NCBI RefSeq assembly: GCF_000224145.3
Contig: NC_020179.2
Location: 2,620,125-2,684,124 of the forward strand
Length of the DNA stretch: 64,000 bases
Source of the DNA: Ciona intestinalis
Taxonomy: Eukaryota > Chordata > Ascidiacea > Phlebobranchia > Cionidae
Reading direction: 5' to 3'
In this document: positions 1 through 9,008 of the stretch, one piece after another
Position numbering within the stretch: the stretch's first letter is position 1
Layout: the number at the start of each line of letters is the position of its first letter
Notes under the pieces: generated by a model
Seen by the model: the letters and a program-made list of their open reading frames with translations, nothing else
Databases searched by the model: none
What the model was told of the DNA's origin: nothing
Translations under genes and position numbers: made by a program

Positions 1-130
1 AGACAGGGTATAGCAACAAAACAACGGTTGTTAAAACATGCTTAAGAGTAAAAAACATGTTTTCATTTATTTGGAAGAAAATAAGCGTGGTCGCTACACC
101 TGGCAGACAAACAAGCCATTTTAGATGGGT
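1..130 (-). repeat. Dispersed repeat, copy 1 (3' part)
   Basis: This stretch is the approximate reverse complement of 12275-12400: the blocks around GGAAGAAAATAAGCGTG and CAACGGTTGTTAAAACATGC both recur there in inverse order. A third partial copy lies near 45335-45450. It is a dispersed, unclassified repeat with no coding capacity visible. Confidence 0.6.
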
Positions 131-184
131 GAGGTTCCTCAGCATGGCATACCATGGGGGCTAAGATTTGGTCCAGAGTTTTGC

Positions 185-300
185 CATTACCTTTACACCC
201 ATGGTGCCAAACACAACCCATTAGTGACCACTGGGTCGAAGCAATGTACATTAAGTATCTTGCCTAATATTTCATACGCTCATCATTGGCAGTGATAATG
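185..300 (-). mobile_element. SINE fragment (tRNA-derived family)
   Basis: The block CCCATTAGTGACCACTGGGT followed by a degraded TTAAGT-TCTTGCC matches the body of the tRNA-derived SINE seen complete at 2505-2830 and 57031-57363, in reverse orientation. The tRNA-like head is not recognisable here. Confidence 0.55.
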
Positions 301-390
301 TGGAGCATTGAATGTACCAGACTGGCCTTTAGCTTATAGGCTTTATAAAAATATCCTTGAAGAATGTATGCCCGCTTACCAGTTAAAACC

Positions 391-648
391 AGTGGGGCAG
401 GATGGGACACTGTTTTCATTTTATTGGAACACTGTTTTTATTCATTGTTATAACGTATAGTAGGGGAATATGGGACACCGTTTTTAATTCATAGTTATAA
501 CGTACAGTGGTGGGACACTGTTTTCATTTTATTTCTAGTTTATGGGAGTTTTTATTTAACTCCCATAAACATTCGTTATCTGTTTAAAACACAGGATATT
601 TAGATATTATAAGCCAAAAACGTCTCATCTTACCCCACAGTACTATAT
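391..648 (+). mobile_element. Diverged Cimi-type MITE with internal repetition
   Basis: Three degraded copies of the MITE left terminus (around 391, 457 and 508, each with GGGACAC then a TTTTCAT-like stretch) are followed by the internal motif GTTTAAAACACAGGATATTTAG and a terminus reading CTCATCTTACCCCACAGTACTATA-like. It lies in the intron before the last-but-one DGK exon. Confidence 0.6.
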
Positions 649-690
649 GTAACTTTATGGCTTTAGTATCAACACCCTATTTTCCCACAG

Positions 691-1288
691 GTAAAACTAA
701 AGTTGTGAACCTACTGGATAATGATCGTAAACAAACTGCCCTCCATAAAGCAGCTTGGTATGGTAGGCTGGATATTTGCAGGGAACTTGTAGAAGCCGGT
801 GCTTCACTTGCTTTTACTGATTATAAGGTAATTAAACTGTAGTTTTGACTGTTACTAAATAATCGATGGAATATATTTGGATTTTTTTATAGCTGGACAG
901 TGAGTATGATGTGTATAAATACACCATGTGTGTCTGGTATATAAGAAGACGCACGAATTATAACTGGATAATGAGCATGAGGTTTATGAATAGACCATGT
1001 GTGTCCGATGTATAAGAAAACGCCTATGTTATAACTCGAAAGTGAGCATGAGGTTTATGAATACACCATGTGTGTCTGGTGTATAAGAAGACGCCCATAG
1101 TATACCTCAATAATGAGCATGAGGTGTGCCGTGTGCATAACCAATACATTATTTAACCCTTTCCTTTACAGGGCAAAACAGCTATAGACCGCGCGAAACA
1201 ATCTGATAGTCCCGATCTTGTCCAGTATTTAACCAACGCACATCACACGGCAAATGCTCTTAACAACTGCCTTGAAACAGACCTGTAG
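691..1288 (+). CDS. DGKZ/DGKI: Diacylglycerol kinase zeta/iota-like, last two coding exons (5' partial)
   Basis: Two exons, 691-827 and 1172-1288 (TAG stop at 1286-1288), encode the C-terminus of a diacylglycerol kinase of the ankyrin-bearing class, which phosphorylates diacylglycerol to phosphatidic acid. The first exon starts in phase 1 after TTTCCCACAG and carries an ankyrin repeat with the cores QTALHKAAWYGR and LVEAGASL, as in human DGKZ/DGKI. The second joins in phase 0 (GKTAIDRAKQSDSPDLVQYL) and matches the family's last ankyrin helix. The protein ends in ETDL, fitting the class I PDZ ligand (S/T-X-hydrophobic) where DGKZ ends in ETAV. The kinase domain must lie to the left of the window. 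An unrelated ankyrin protein is the alternative, but the C-terminal layout argues for DGK. Confidence 0.8.
891..1140. repeat. Tandem repeat, ~70-bp unit, about 3.5 copies
   Basis: The motif GAGCATGAGG (or GAGTATGATG) recurs near 902, 972, 1043 and 1114, a spacing of 70-71 bp. Each is followed by an ACACCATGTGTGTC block and a GTATAAGAAGACGC block. It fills most of the last DGK intron. Confidence 0.85.
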
Positions 1289-1927
1289 CGCCATCTTGCC
1301 CCAACAGGGCGTCCCGGAATTTCCGCCGATTGACAATCTAAACCCCCCACCTGCACCACACCTGCACTTAACTTTACTTTCTGTAGCCCAGAGTCTTGCT
1401 AAGCTCAATGATTCATATTTGGCAGAGGGTTTTACTTCTTTTTATTTTTAATCGCTTAGAGATTAATTCGGCGGCTCCCCGATACGTCATAATCATTACC
1501 TAATCTCTGTGTTAAATGCTAGCCATAGCAATGACATACAGCAGTATTTTGGCCGTTAGAGATTTGCGGGGAAGATTACCATCTACCTGATGCTCGCAGT
1601 CGCCACCAAGCGGTTACATAAACATTCCTAATTGTGACTTCACAGCAGCCACTGTCTGGATATCGTATAAATACGACGTCCTTTGCGTTCCGAGATCCAT
1701 TCCGTTCATTTTTTACACTGTAACTGTTCTAATCTTCAATTCTGGCACGAAACTTCCTACAAAACGCATTTAAAGAAAGAACAAAACGCGTTCAAAGAAA
1801 CACCTGCCGTTGGCCCGTAGACTACTTACATTAAACATAATTTTAAAATGGGTATTATTCTTTTCAGCATACGGTATTCTGTCTATGGAACAGATACGGT
1901 TAAACTTCTATAATAAAACTTGTCAGT
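1289..1927 (+). other. DGK 3' untranslated region and downstream DNA
   Basis: No exon or repeat family is recognised between the DGK stop codon and the first N run. AATAAA at 1912-1917 is the first canonical poly(A) signal after the stop, so a 3' UTR of about 0.65 kb is plausible. The transcript end itself cannot be seen because the N run starts 10 bp later. Confidence 0.5.
1912..1917 (+). terminator. Candidate poly(A) signal of the DGK gene
   Basis: Canonical AATAAA about 0.62 kb after the stop codon. The cleavage region is hidden by the adjacent N run. Confidence 0.4.
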
Positions 1928-2504
1928 NNNNNNNNNNNNNNNNNNNNNNNNNNNNNNNNNNNNNNNNNNNNNNNNNNNNNNNNNNNNNNNNNNNNNNNNN
2001 NNNNNNNNNNNNNNNNNNNNNNNNNNNNNNNNNNNNNNNNNNNNNNNNNNNNNNNNNNNNNNNNNNNNNNNNNNNNNNNNNNNNNNNNNNNNNNNNNNNN
2101 NNNNNNNNNNNNNNNNNNNNNNNNNNNNNNNNNNNNNNNNNNNNNNNNNNNNNNNNNNNNNNNNNNNNNNNNNNNNNNNNNNNNNNNNNNNNNNNNNNNN
2201 NNNNNNNNNATGGTCTTTTTGAATTAAGGAACGGCATACATCTATGTATTAACATGTGCAATATCTGTCGTGTAAATATATTGAACCTAATTTAATTTGC
2301 TAAGTTTTAACTGCGATATTGATATTATTGAATGAGTCACTTTATTTTGTCTCTTCGGTAACGTACTGAAGTTTAAAAAAAAGTTTATGTGACCGAAAAG
2401 GCGCAAAGGTATTACAATTTATAGGTATAAAGCCGTGTACAACGGACCAGGGCTCCAGGATCAAAGCTGCGGAACTATAATTTAATTCAGAAAACAATGA
2501 AATA

Positions 2505-2830
2505 GCCGGCGCCGTAGCACAGTTGGTTATAGCGCGCTTGCCTATAGTACATAAGTAACGGGTTCAAGGCTCATCGCTGCTACCATTGTGGGCGTACGTG
2601 TCATAGGGCAAGACACTTACCGACAATTGCTCCAACCCAGTGGTCACTAATGGGTTGTCCAATTTGTCAGCAATAGAAAAAAATGAAAAATTCCACCCCA
2701 AAAATCACCCACAAAGTAACACACTTGGTATAGGTATAGCTCGTAAGTTGACACGAGGTGTATCATACCACTTGTGTTTAACGACTGTCGTTTTCAGGCT
2801 ACGAGAAGATAAAGTAAGTTACGTTCATTT
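2505..2830 (+). mobile_element. tRNA-derived SINE (Cics-type), near full length
   Basis: The head GGCGCCGTAGCACAGTTGGT and box-B-like GGGTTCAAGGCTC mimic a tRNA promoter. A conserved body follows (CAATTGCTCCAACCCAGTGG, CACTAATGGGTTGTCC), then an A-rich region, then a second conserved block (CTCGTAAGTTGACACGAGG) and the tail GATAAAGTAAGTTACGTTCAT. The same order recurs in several copies across the window. I recall the Ciona SINE as Cics-1. Confidence 0.8.
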
Positions 2831-2916
2831 ATAATCCGTTTTGGATAACATAGAAACTAAACTTATTGCAAATTTAGTTTAAAATGTTGATCGACTGCCA
2901 CGCTACGCGATACAAA

Positions 2917-3105
2917 TATAGTAAGGTGGGAAAAACCTTTTCATTTTATTTTCTCGTCCCATTTGGTGGTAAACAAACAACATTCAAAGAATTATAAAAA
3001 CGTATCCCTACGACTCCCACAGACCGTTGTTAATTGTTAAAAACACGATCAGGATATTCGAATATTATGTGCTGAAGGTGTCCCATCTTCCCCCATCCTA
3101 CTATA
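2917..3105 (+). mobile_element. Cimi-type MITE
   Basis: Degraded left terminus (ATAGTAAGGTGGGAAAAACC), intact interior (CTCGTCCCATTTGGTGGTAAAC) and right terminus GTGTCCCATCTTCCCCCATC-CTACTATA. Confidence 0.85.
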
Positions 3106-3579
3106 TATATCTTTTTAAAAGCGATAGCGAATATCGTGGTGAATACAAAAAAACGAAGAGATTAAGTGAATCAACAGCAAAACAGCAGCTGTTAAACACG
3201 CTATAAATGTACAAAAAGTGGGTCAATTAAAGAATGTGGTTGTTAAACTTATTATAAGCACTACAAAAACCCACGCAACCTGTTTGGCCGGTTTTGCGAA
3301 ATAATAATACATTGTTTAGATTCCCGCGTTTCGTGATGATCGTTTCCCCCTGCTACATCGGATAATATGACGTGTAGGCCTATACGTGAATCTGCACAGA
3401 ATTACGTCGGTTTTTTTTACCAGCAGACTGACCGCATATAAATTTTTGTGGGTAGTGGCGGGTTGTTTAGAAATCAAAGAGCAAGTAATTGTACATTAGC
3501 CGATACTTTAATAGATTTAAATGATGTCGCTGCAGAAATAGTTTTGTTAAAGATGTGATCTTGCAAAAGTTTAAGTATA

Positions 3580-3777
3580 TATAGTAGGGTGGTGGGAAGT
3601 TGGTACACCTTCAGGACACAATGTTCAAATGTCCTGATCGTATTTTAAACAATTAAAAACGGTCTATTTGAGTCGTGAAGATATCGATTTATGATTCTTT
3701 GAATTTACTTGGTTTACTACTAAATAGAACGAGAAAATGGAGGTAAAAAGTGTCCCATCTTCCCCCACCGTACTATA
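3580..3777 (-). mobile_element. Cimi-type MITE (inside duplicated segment, copy 1)
   Basis: TATAGTAGGGTGGTGGGAAG at the left end and CATCTTCCCCCACCGTACTA at the right. The interior is in the reverse orientation (CCTGATCG, AACAATTAAAAACGG, then GGACGAGAAAA-like). Confidence 0.85.
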
Positions 3778-3797
3778 TGTGGTTTTGTTCTTAAATG

Positions 3798-4060
3798 TGT
3801 ATGGTAGGATGAGGCAAGACGATATGGTTTAATTCGATGTACTTGTTTGCTTTGATGATAAACAAAAAAAACATTTAAAGAATAGATATGATCTGGTGCT
3901 GTGATATTGTTACAAGAAATAGATATATTACATTTTCAGTAACATGAGACACCTGTAGTCTCATACNGAGTATATCCTTGCGAATCTAACAGAGCATTTT
4001 TAATTGTTGAAAACATGATCAGGATATTTGTACTTTTTGCTAAAGTTATTTTTTACTAAA
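3798..4060 (+). mobile_element. Diverged, longer MITE relative (copy 1, cut by vector/gap)
   Basis: Starts GTATGGTAGGATGAGGCAAG and contains AATTGTTGAAAACATGATCAGG like the Cimi interior, plus an insertion not found in standard copies. The right terminus is missing. The partner copy at 5039-5327 keeps it. Confidence 0.55.
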
Positions 4061-4065
4061 GTGTC

Positions 4066-4078
4066 GGGATCCTCTAGA
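4066..4078. other. Cloning-vector polylinker remnant at contig edge
   Basis: The 13-mer GGGATCCTCTAGA (BamHI then XbaI) is the order found in pUC-type multiple cloning sites. It sits 7 bp from the N run, exactly where this copy stops matching its duplicate. It reads as untrimmed vector at a read end, not genome. Confidence 0.75.
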
Positions 4079-4585
4079 TGAACTGNNNNNNNNNNNNNNN
4101 NNNNNNNNNNNNNNNNNNNNNNNNNNNNNNNNNNNNNNNNNNNNNNNNNNNNNNNNNNNNNNNNNNNNNNNNNNNNNNNNNNNNNNNNNNNNNNNNNNNN
4201 NNNNNNNNNNNNNNNNNNNNNNNNNNNNNNNNNNNNNNNNNNNNNNNNNNNNNNNNNNNNNNNNNNNNNNNNNNNNNNNNNNNNNNNNNNNNNNNNNNNN
4301 NNNNNNNNNNNNNNNNNNNNNNNNNNNNNNNNNNNNNNNNNNNNNNNNNNNNNNNNNNNNNNNNNNNNNNNNNNNNNNNNNNNNNNNNNNNNNNNNNNNN
4401 NNNNNNNNNNNNNNNNNNNNNNNNNNNNNNNNNNNNNNNNNNNNNNNNNNNNNNNNNNNNNNNNNNNNNNNNNNNNNNNNNNNNNNNNNNNNNNNNNNNN
4501 NNNNNNNNNNNNNNNNNNNNNNNNNNNNNNNNNNNNNNNNNNNNNNNNNNNNNNNNNNNNNNNNNNNNNNNNNNNNNNNNNNNNN

Positions 4586-5300
4586 TTCCCCGCTACATCG
4601 GATAATATGACGTGTAGGCCTATACGTGAATCTGCACAGAATTACGTCGGTTTTTTTTACCAGCAGACTGACCGCATATAAATTTTTGTGGGTAGTGGCG
4701 GGTTGTTTAGAAATCAAAGAGCAAGTAATTGTACATAAGCCGATACTTTAATAGATTTAAATGATGTCGCTGCAGAAATAGTTTTGTTAAAGATGTGATC
4801 TTGCAAAAGTTTAAGTATATATAGTAGGGTGGTGGGAAGTTGGTACACCTTCAGAACACAATGTTCAAATGTCCTGATCGTATTTTAAACAATTAAAAAC
4901 GGTCTATTTGAGTCGTGAAGATATAGATTTATGATTCTTCGAATTTACTTGGTTTACTACTAAATAGAACGAGAAAATGGAGGTAAAAAGTGTCCCATCT
5001 TCCCCCACCGTACTATATGTGGTTTTGTTCTTAAATGTGTATGGTAGGGTGCGGCAAGACGATATGTTTTAATTCTATGTTCTTGTTTGCTTTGATGATA
5101 TACAAAAATATAATTTAAAAATATAGATATGGTCTGGTGCTGTGATATCATTACAAGAAATAGATATATTACATTTTTAGTAACATGAGACATCTGTAGT
5201 CTCATATACGAGTATATCCTTGCGAATCCAACAGAGCATTTTTAATTGTTGAAAACATGATCAGGATATTTGTAAAGTTATTTTTTACTAAAGTTGTCCC
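4586..5300. repeat. Near-identical duplicate, copy 2 (partner 3349-4060)
   Basis: See the partner entry. This copy continues uninterrupted through the right end of the embedded longer MITE, so it is the more complete version. Confidence 0.85.
4820..5017 (-). mobile_element. Cimi-type MITE (inside duplicated segment, copy 2)
   Basis: Same element as 3580-3777, with only a few base differences. Confidence 0.85.
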
Positions 5301-5327
5301 TTCTTTCGCCACAGTACTATATATATA
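5039..5327 (+). mobile_element. Diverged, longer MITE relative (copy 2)
   Basis: Left end GTATGGTAGGGTGCGGCAAG. Right end TTGTCCCTTCTTTCGCCACA followed by GTACTATA. It is about 290 bp against about 195 bp for typical copies. Confidence 0.6.
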
Positions 5328-5683
5328 TTTTTTTGTTAACCTTTGATTTTCACAAATTTAAGCTGAAAAATCGTTCAACGCTGATTTAAAACTCTATGCG
5401 GAAACGTGTTTCCTCTCATTGAAATCATTGGACTCGCGGTGTCGCAATCCGCACGCATTGCTTCGACCCCGCTTCTATTACTATTTAGCTGTTTCCGACA
5501 ATCAGACGGTGCGCCACGGTGAGGGCAAACACACAAACTGTGTTCATTGTTTTGTTGTAATCTGATTTAGCTGGATTATTCAGATGCCTAAACGTTAGAG
5601 TTGCTTGAAGAAAGGCATTATGGTAGATGTTTTGAATCTGTTTTAGTTCCTTTATTCTCTCTGTGTTATCGATCAGGTATATT

Positions 5684-5881
5684 TATAGTAGGATGGGGGA
5701 AGATAGGGCACTTTCTAACTCTATATCCCGTTCCATTTGCTAGAAAACAAAAAACATTTAAAGAATTAGAAAACCGTATCTTCACGCCCCCCATAGACCG
5801 TAGTTCGTTGTTTAAAAGACGATCAAGATATTCGGATACTATCTGCTAAAGGTGTCTCATCTTTCCCCCATCAGAACTATA
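5684..5881 (+). mobile_element. Cimi-type MITE
   Basis: TATAGTAGGATGGGGGAAGA left end. The interior carries the usual AAAGAATTA, ACCGTA and TTTAAAA-CGATCA blocks. The right end is GGTGTCTCATCTTTCCCCCA. Confidence 0.85.
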
Positions 5882-6546
5882 GTATTTATTGTGTATATTC
5901 AGTATCTTCTGTATAACGTGTAATGACGGCTGCAGTGTAGTTTAACTTACGCTGGTTAGGTCGAAATTGAACTTTTTAAAACAATTTTCGTGTTTAGTGT
6001 AACCAGTTAGTATAACATATTAAGATTATACAACGTGTATTTGAAACGTTTTATTTTGAAATGTTTCTATATATCCACTTTCAATGAGGTTTGGGTTAAA
6101 ACAACTTTAAGTACAGTTTGATATAAGCTTATCCTTGTCGCAGAATTCCCTTGTTTGTGTTGAATACAAACGTGGTAAAGGTTTGATACCAAGATGGTGT
6201 TATATACCAGCATATAATACTTTGGGTAAGACAAATACCGTTGGTACATAATTTCCCATTCTTACTAAACTTACCAAAAATAACGCTCAGTTAGCCATGT
6301 AGGAAAACTATTAATCATTATACAAACATTCTGTCTTTACTACCAAACGTACCGTTTTGAACCATTTGTGTGTGTAGGCCTACGTTAGTATTTACTTCCT
6401 GGACAATATTTGATACGCACTAACCCCGTTTCCTAGCAGTAACCCAGTGTTTACCACCGATAAACGTTTCAAATTTCGCGTTAAAACTGATTTCCAAAAA
6501 TTAATCGACTTTAATAATAGACGACATTATAGGACTAGCAACAGGT
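5882..6546. other. Intergenic DNA, no feature recognised
   Basis: AT-rich sequence without a recognisable exon, RNA gene or known repeat of this window. Confidence 0.4.
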
Positions 6547-6744
6547 ATATAGTTGGGTGGGGAAAGATGGGACACCTTTTCAATCTATTTTCTTTTCCAA
6601 TTTGGTAGTAAACAAACATTTAACGATTTTTTATAAAACTTTATCCTAACGGCTCCCATTGACCGTCGTTAATTGTTTAAAACACGATCAGGATATTTAG
6701 TTATTATGTGTCAAAGGTGTACCATCTTCCCCCAACCTACTATA
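6547..6744 (+). mobile_element. Cimi-type MITE (first of an adjacent pair)
   Basis: Left end TATAGTTGGGTGGGGAAAGA, right end CCATCTTCCCCCAACCTACT-ATA. It is immediately followed by a shortened copy sharing the TATATA junction. Confidence 0.85.
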
Positions 6745-6747
6745 TAT

Positions 6748-6840
6748 ATAGTAGACTGTGGGAAAAATTATTTAAAACATAATCAGGATATCTGAATATT
6801 ATGTGCTAAAGGTGTCCTATCTTTCTCCACAGTATTCTAT
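6748..6840 (+). mobile_element. Internally deleted Cimi-type MITE
   Basis: TATAGTAGACTGTGGGAAAA runs directly into the right half (ATTTAAAACATAATCAGGAT, GTGTCCTATCTTTCTCCACA). About 100 bp of the interior is missing. Confidence 0.75.
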
Positions 6841-6959
6841 TAATAAGAAGATATATATATAACCACAGCGCATGCGACTAAATAAATGTTTATCAACCTA
6901 CGCAAGCGTGTCTATTCCACTTTATTAATTTATTTTGTTTTGCTTAACCAGTAAATTTA

Positions 6960-7078
6960 AAGTATCACCCACAAAGTTACAAGCGTGGTAACTCGAAAAC
7001 TGGCACGAGTGCATGAAACAAAACACCCGTGTTATAAGGACAGGTCGTCCCTGCCTCTTCGGTCACGCTATAATCCAA
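6960..7078 (+). mobile_element. SINE 3' part
   Basis: ATCACCCACAAAGTTACAAG, CTCGAAAACTGGCACGAG and CACCCGTGTTATAA match the second conserved block of the SINE. The tRNA-like head is absent. Confidence 0.65.
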
Positions 7079-7104
7079 GCGGTTGAAACAGGCCGGAAAA
7101 TTGT

Positions 7105-7290
7105 ATATAGTAGGGTGGGGGAAGATGGGACACCTTATCATTCTATTTTCTCGTTACATTTAGTAGTAAACCAAGAAAATATCAAATCGTATCCTCACGA
7201 CTTATAGACCGTTGTTAATTGTTTAAAACACGATCAGGATATTTGGTTATTATGTGTTAAAGGTGTCCCATCTTCCCGTAACCTACTATA
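7105..7290 (+). mobile_element. Cimi-type MITE
   Basis: Left end TATATAGTAGGGTGGGGGAA and right end GTGTCCCATCTTCCCGTAAC-CTACTATA, with a ~15-bp internal deletion. Confidence 0.9.
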
Positions 7291-7908
7291 TGTTGGTTCA
7301 TAGTTGCATTAAAGCTGGTTCACACTAAGCGCCTATATAGGGCCGATGACTGGCAATACAAGAAAAGCGTGCGATTTCTGACGGCCCCTTTTCTATCGCT
7401 ATAGCGATGCAAGCGACAAAATTTCGAATAGTTTCTATTCTAATATGTAATACATTTTGAGTAGGCATGTATGCATGAAAGCTATATGGTGAATTTGGCA
7501 TAAAATTAGCGAAGAGTTTGTTAAGGTGATTTGCGACTATTGTTAATACCAGCTTCAACAAAAAATAGTTATAATTACAACAGTTCAATATTACACGGAC
7601 GTGTTTAATATACAATTGCCTCGTAGAAAAATGGTAAAAAAAACCCAAACTATATGGAATATATTATAGAGAAAGTTGTAGCATTAGCCAATTTCTTGAC
7701 AAATTTGCCATCTAAACGAAATGATATATTTGCTGGGTATTTTCTCCCATTTTTCATCGCATATGTTTACGTTAAAGCGATTAAATATGTTTTTCAACTT
7801 TCCGCCAAACCAAACTTGATACCAGGAGATTTTATGTATGAGTGAACCCTTTGTCAAGTATCAAGTATCTTTTTTTTCAGATGAGACCAGCATGTAGTAT
7901 AGACTTAA

Positions 7909-8060
7909 AGGGGCATACCAACGAAAAATGAAAATTTGTATATGGATAGATATGCTCAAATGTAACCTAAACGTACCATCAAAGTTTTAAAATACAAAAC
8001 AGCTTTTGAAAAAAAATTTGCTAAGGTTTACGGTTTACCAAAGTTAACATACCAGTAGGT
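7909..8060 (+). mobile_element. TTAA-flanked inverted-repeat element, left part
   Basis: TTAA at 7905-7908 is followed by AGGGGCATACCAACGAAAAA and ATATGCTCAAATGTAACCTA, the left arm of the element seen complete at 39759-40087. The right terminus is not found here. Confidence 0.65.
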
Positions 8061-8963
8061 CCTAACGCCTTTAAACAATGGACGGTTTCACATTGTTGTT
8101 AGACTCAGTTGTGTTTTTGCATTGGATTATTTATATTTAGGTAAGCATGACTGGCATTTCCTTCACAATAAACCTTACTTTATGCTACGTGTGCTGGGCA
8201 CCTGGATGTTTGTCGAGCCTATATATGGGATAATGCTCTTATTATAAACAAACTAAGCAGTTTTAGTTTTATTATAATCCAGTATTGCAGAAGTGTTTAA
8301 CCATTCAGATTTTCGTTAGCTTCAGCCTAGCTCAACAAATACCTTTTTAAAGAGTTTTATTATGCCAATATTTATATAGTTTTGCATACAATGTATTACA
8401 ATTGTATTTTGTACATGCATACAATGTATTTTGTACAAATACACAAGTCATAGTATTTTCTTAATGATGTACTACAGGGTAATTGTCAGGTATTGGTAAT
8501 CAAAATATGCTTTCAGATTATAACATTGCACAAATTTAACTGTGTTCTGTTGTGTAGTTTGTAACATTAAAATCACTTCACTGTGTTCATTTAATGTATT
8601 TTCACCGTTTTGTGTCCCCCTTTCCGTTATGTGACGTTTTACGATTTAATTAATGATTGGGTGTATGATGCGTGAATGGCTGCAACCATATCGAGGCGCA
8701 GCCGCTTTGAAAAGCGAGAACGTTCTCTCTCGTTCGTCTTACTGTGTACAACTGTTTTAGACTCTCTGGTTTACCTTTTAGTTGTGTTTTCAGAAAGTTT
8801 TATACGTTAATCCGTATTTTTTGATTGCTTTTAATTAAAGAGCATTTTATAATATCTGTGAGATTGTGAGTAGGTTTAGCGGTAGGCCGTTAAAGCAGGG
8901 TGCCTAAACAACCCTAACGAGAGTTTCTCGTTACAAGTGTACTCAAAACAGTTGTTTGGTTTC
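8061..8963. other. Upstream region of the first O-fucosyltransferase-like gene
   Basis: No exon is recognised. The last ~350 bp (GC-richer from 8690) must hold the promoter and 5' UTR of the gene starting at 8969. I could not identify a TATA box or a clear start site. Confidence 0.35.
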
Positions 8964-9008
8964 ATGCAATGCTACCACCCAATTCCAATGGATATAAGAG
9001 CCGTTTAA
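8964..9008 (+). promoter_or_regulatory. Upstream ORF overlapping the start codon
   Basis: An ATG at 8964, five bases before the chosen start and out of frame with it, opens a 14-codon reading frame ending TAA at 9006-9008. The ATG context (TTC before, C after) is weak, so leaky scanning is likely. Confidence 0.4.

Larger units (their letters stand above)
3349..4060. repeat. Near-identical duplicate, copy 1 (partner 4586-5300)
   Basis: This segment matches 4586-5300 at a constant offset of 1240 bp over more than 420 bp without an indel, then with scattered differences. The two copies face each other across the N run 4086-4585. They may be two haplotypes placed in tandem by the assembler rather than a real duplication. 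Confidence 0.85.

Noticed and set aside
1810..2295. Frame beginning with a hydrophobic stretch and crossing the N run
   Set aside because: More than half is N. The readable part starts at a non-ATG codon and shows only a short hydrophobic segment, so it cannot be called.
2505..2580. Possible tRNA gene (box A/box B-like sequences)
   Set aside because: The same head is followed by a conserved 250-bp non-tRNA body in several copies, so it is the SINE promoter. I could not fold a proper cloverleaf.
4046..4717. Frames across the 500-base N run
   Set aside because: Almost entirely unknown bases. One edge is vector sequence.
7325..7648. 107-codon - strand frame
   Set aside because: No recognisable domain, AT-rich composition like the flanks, and no splice or start context worth trusting.
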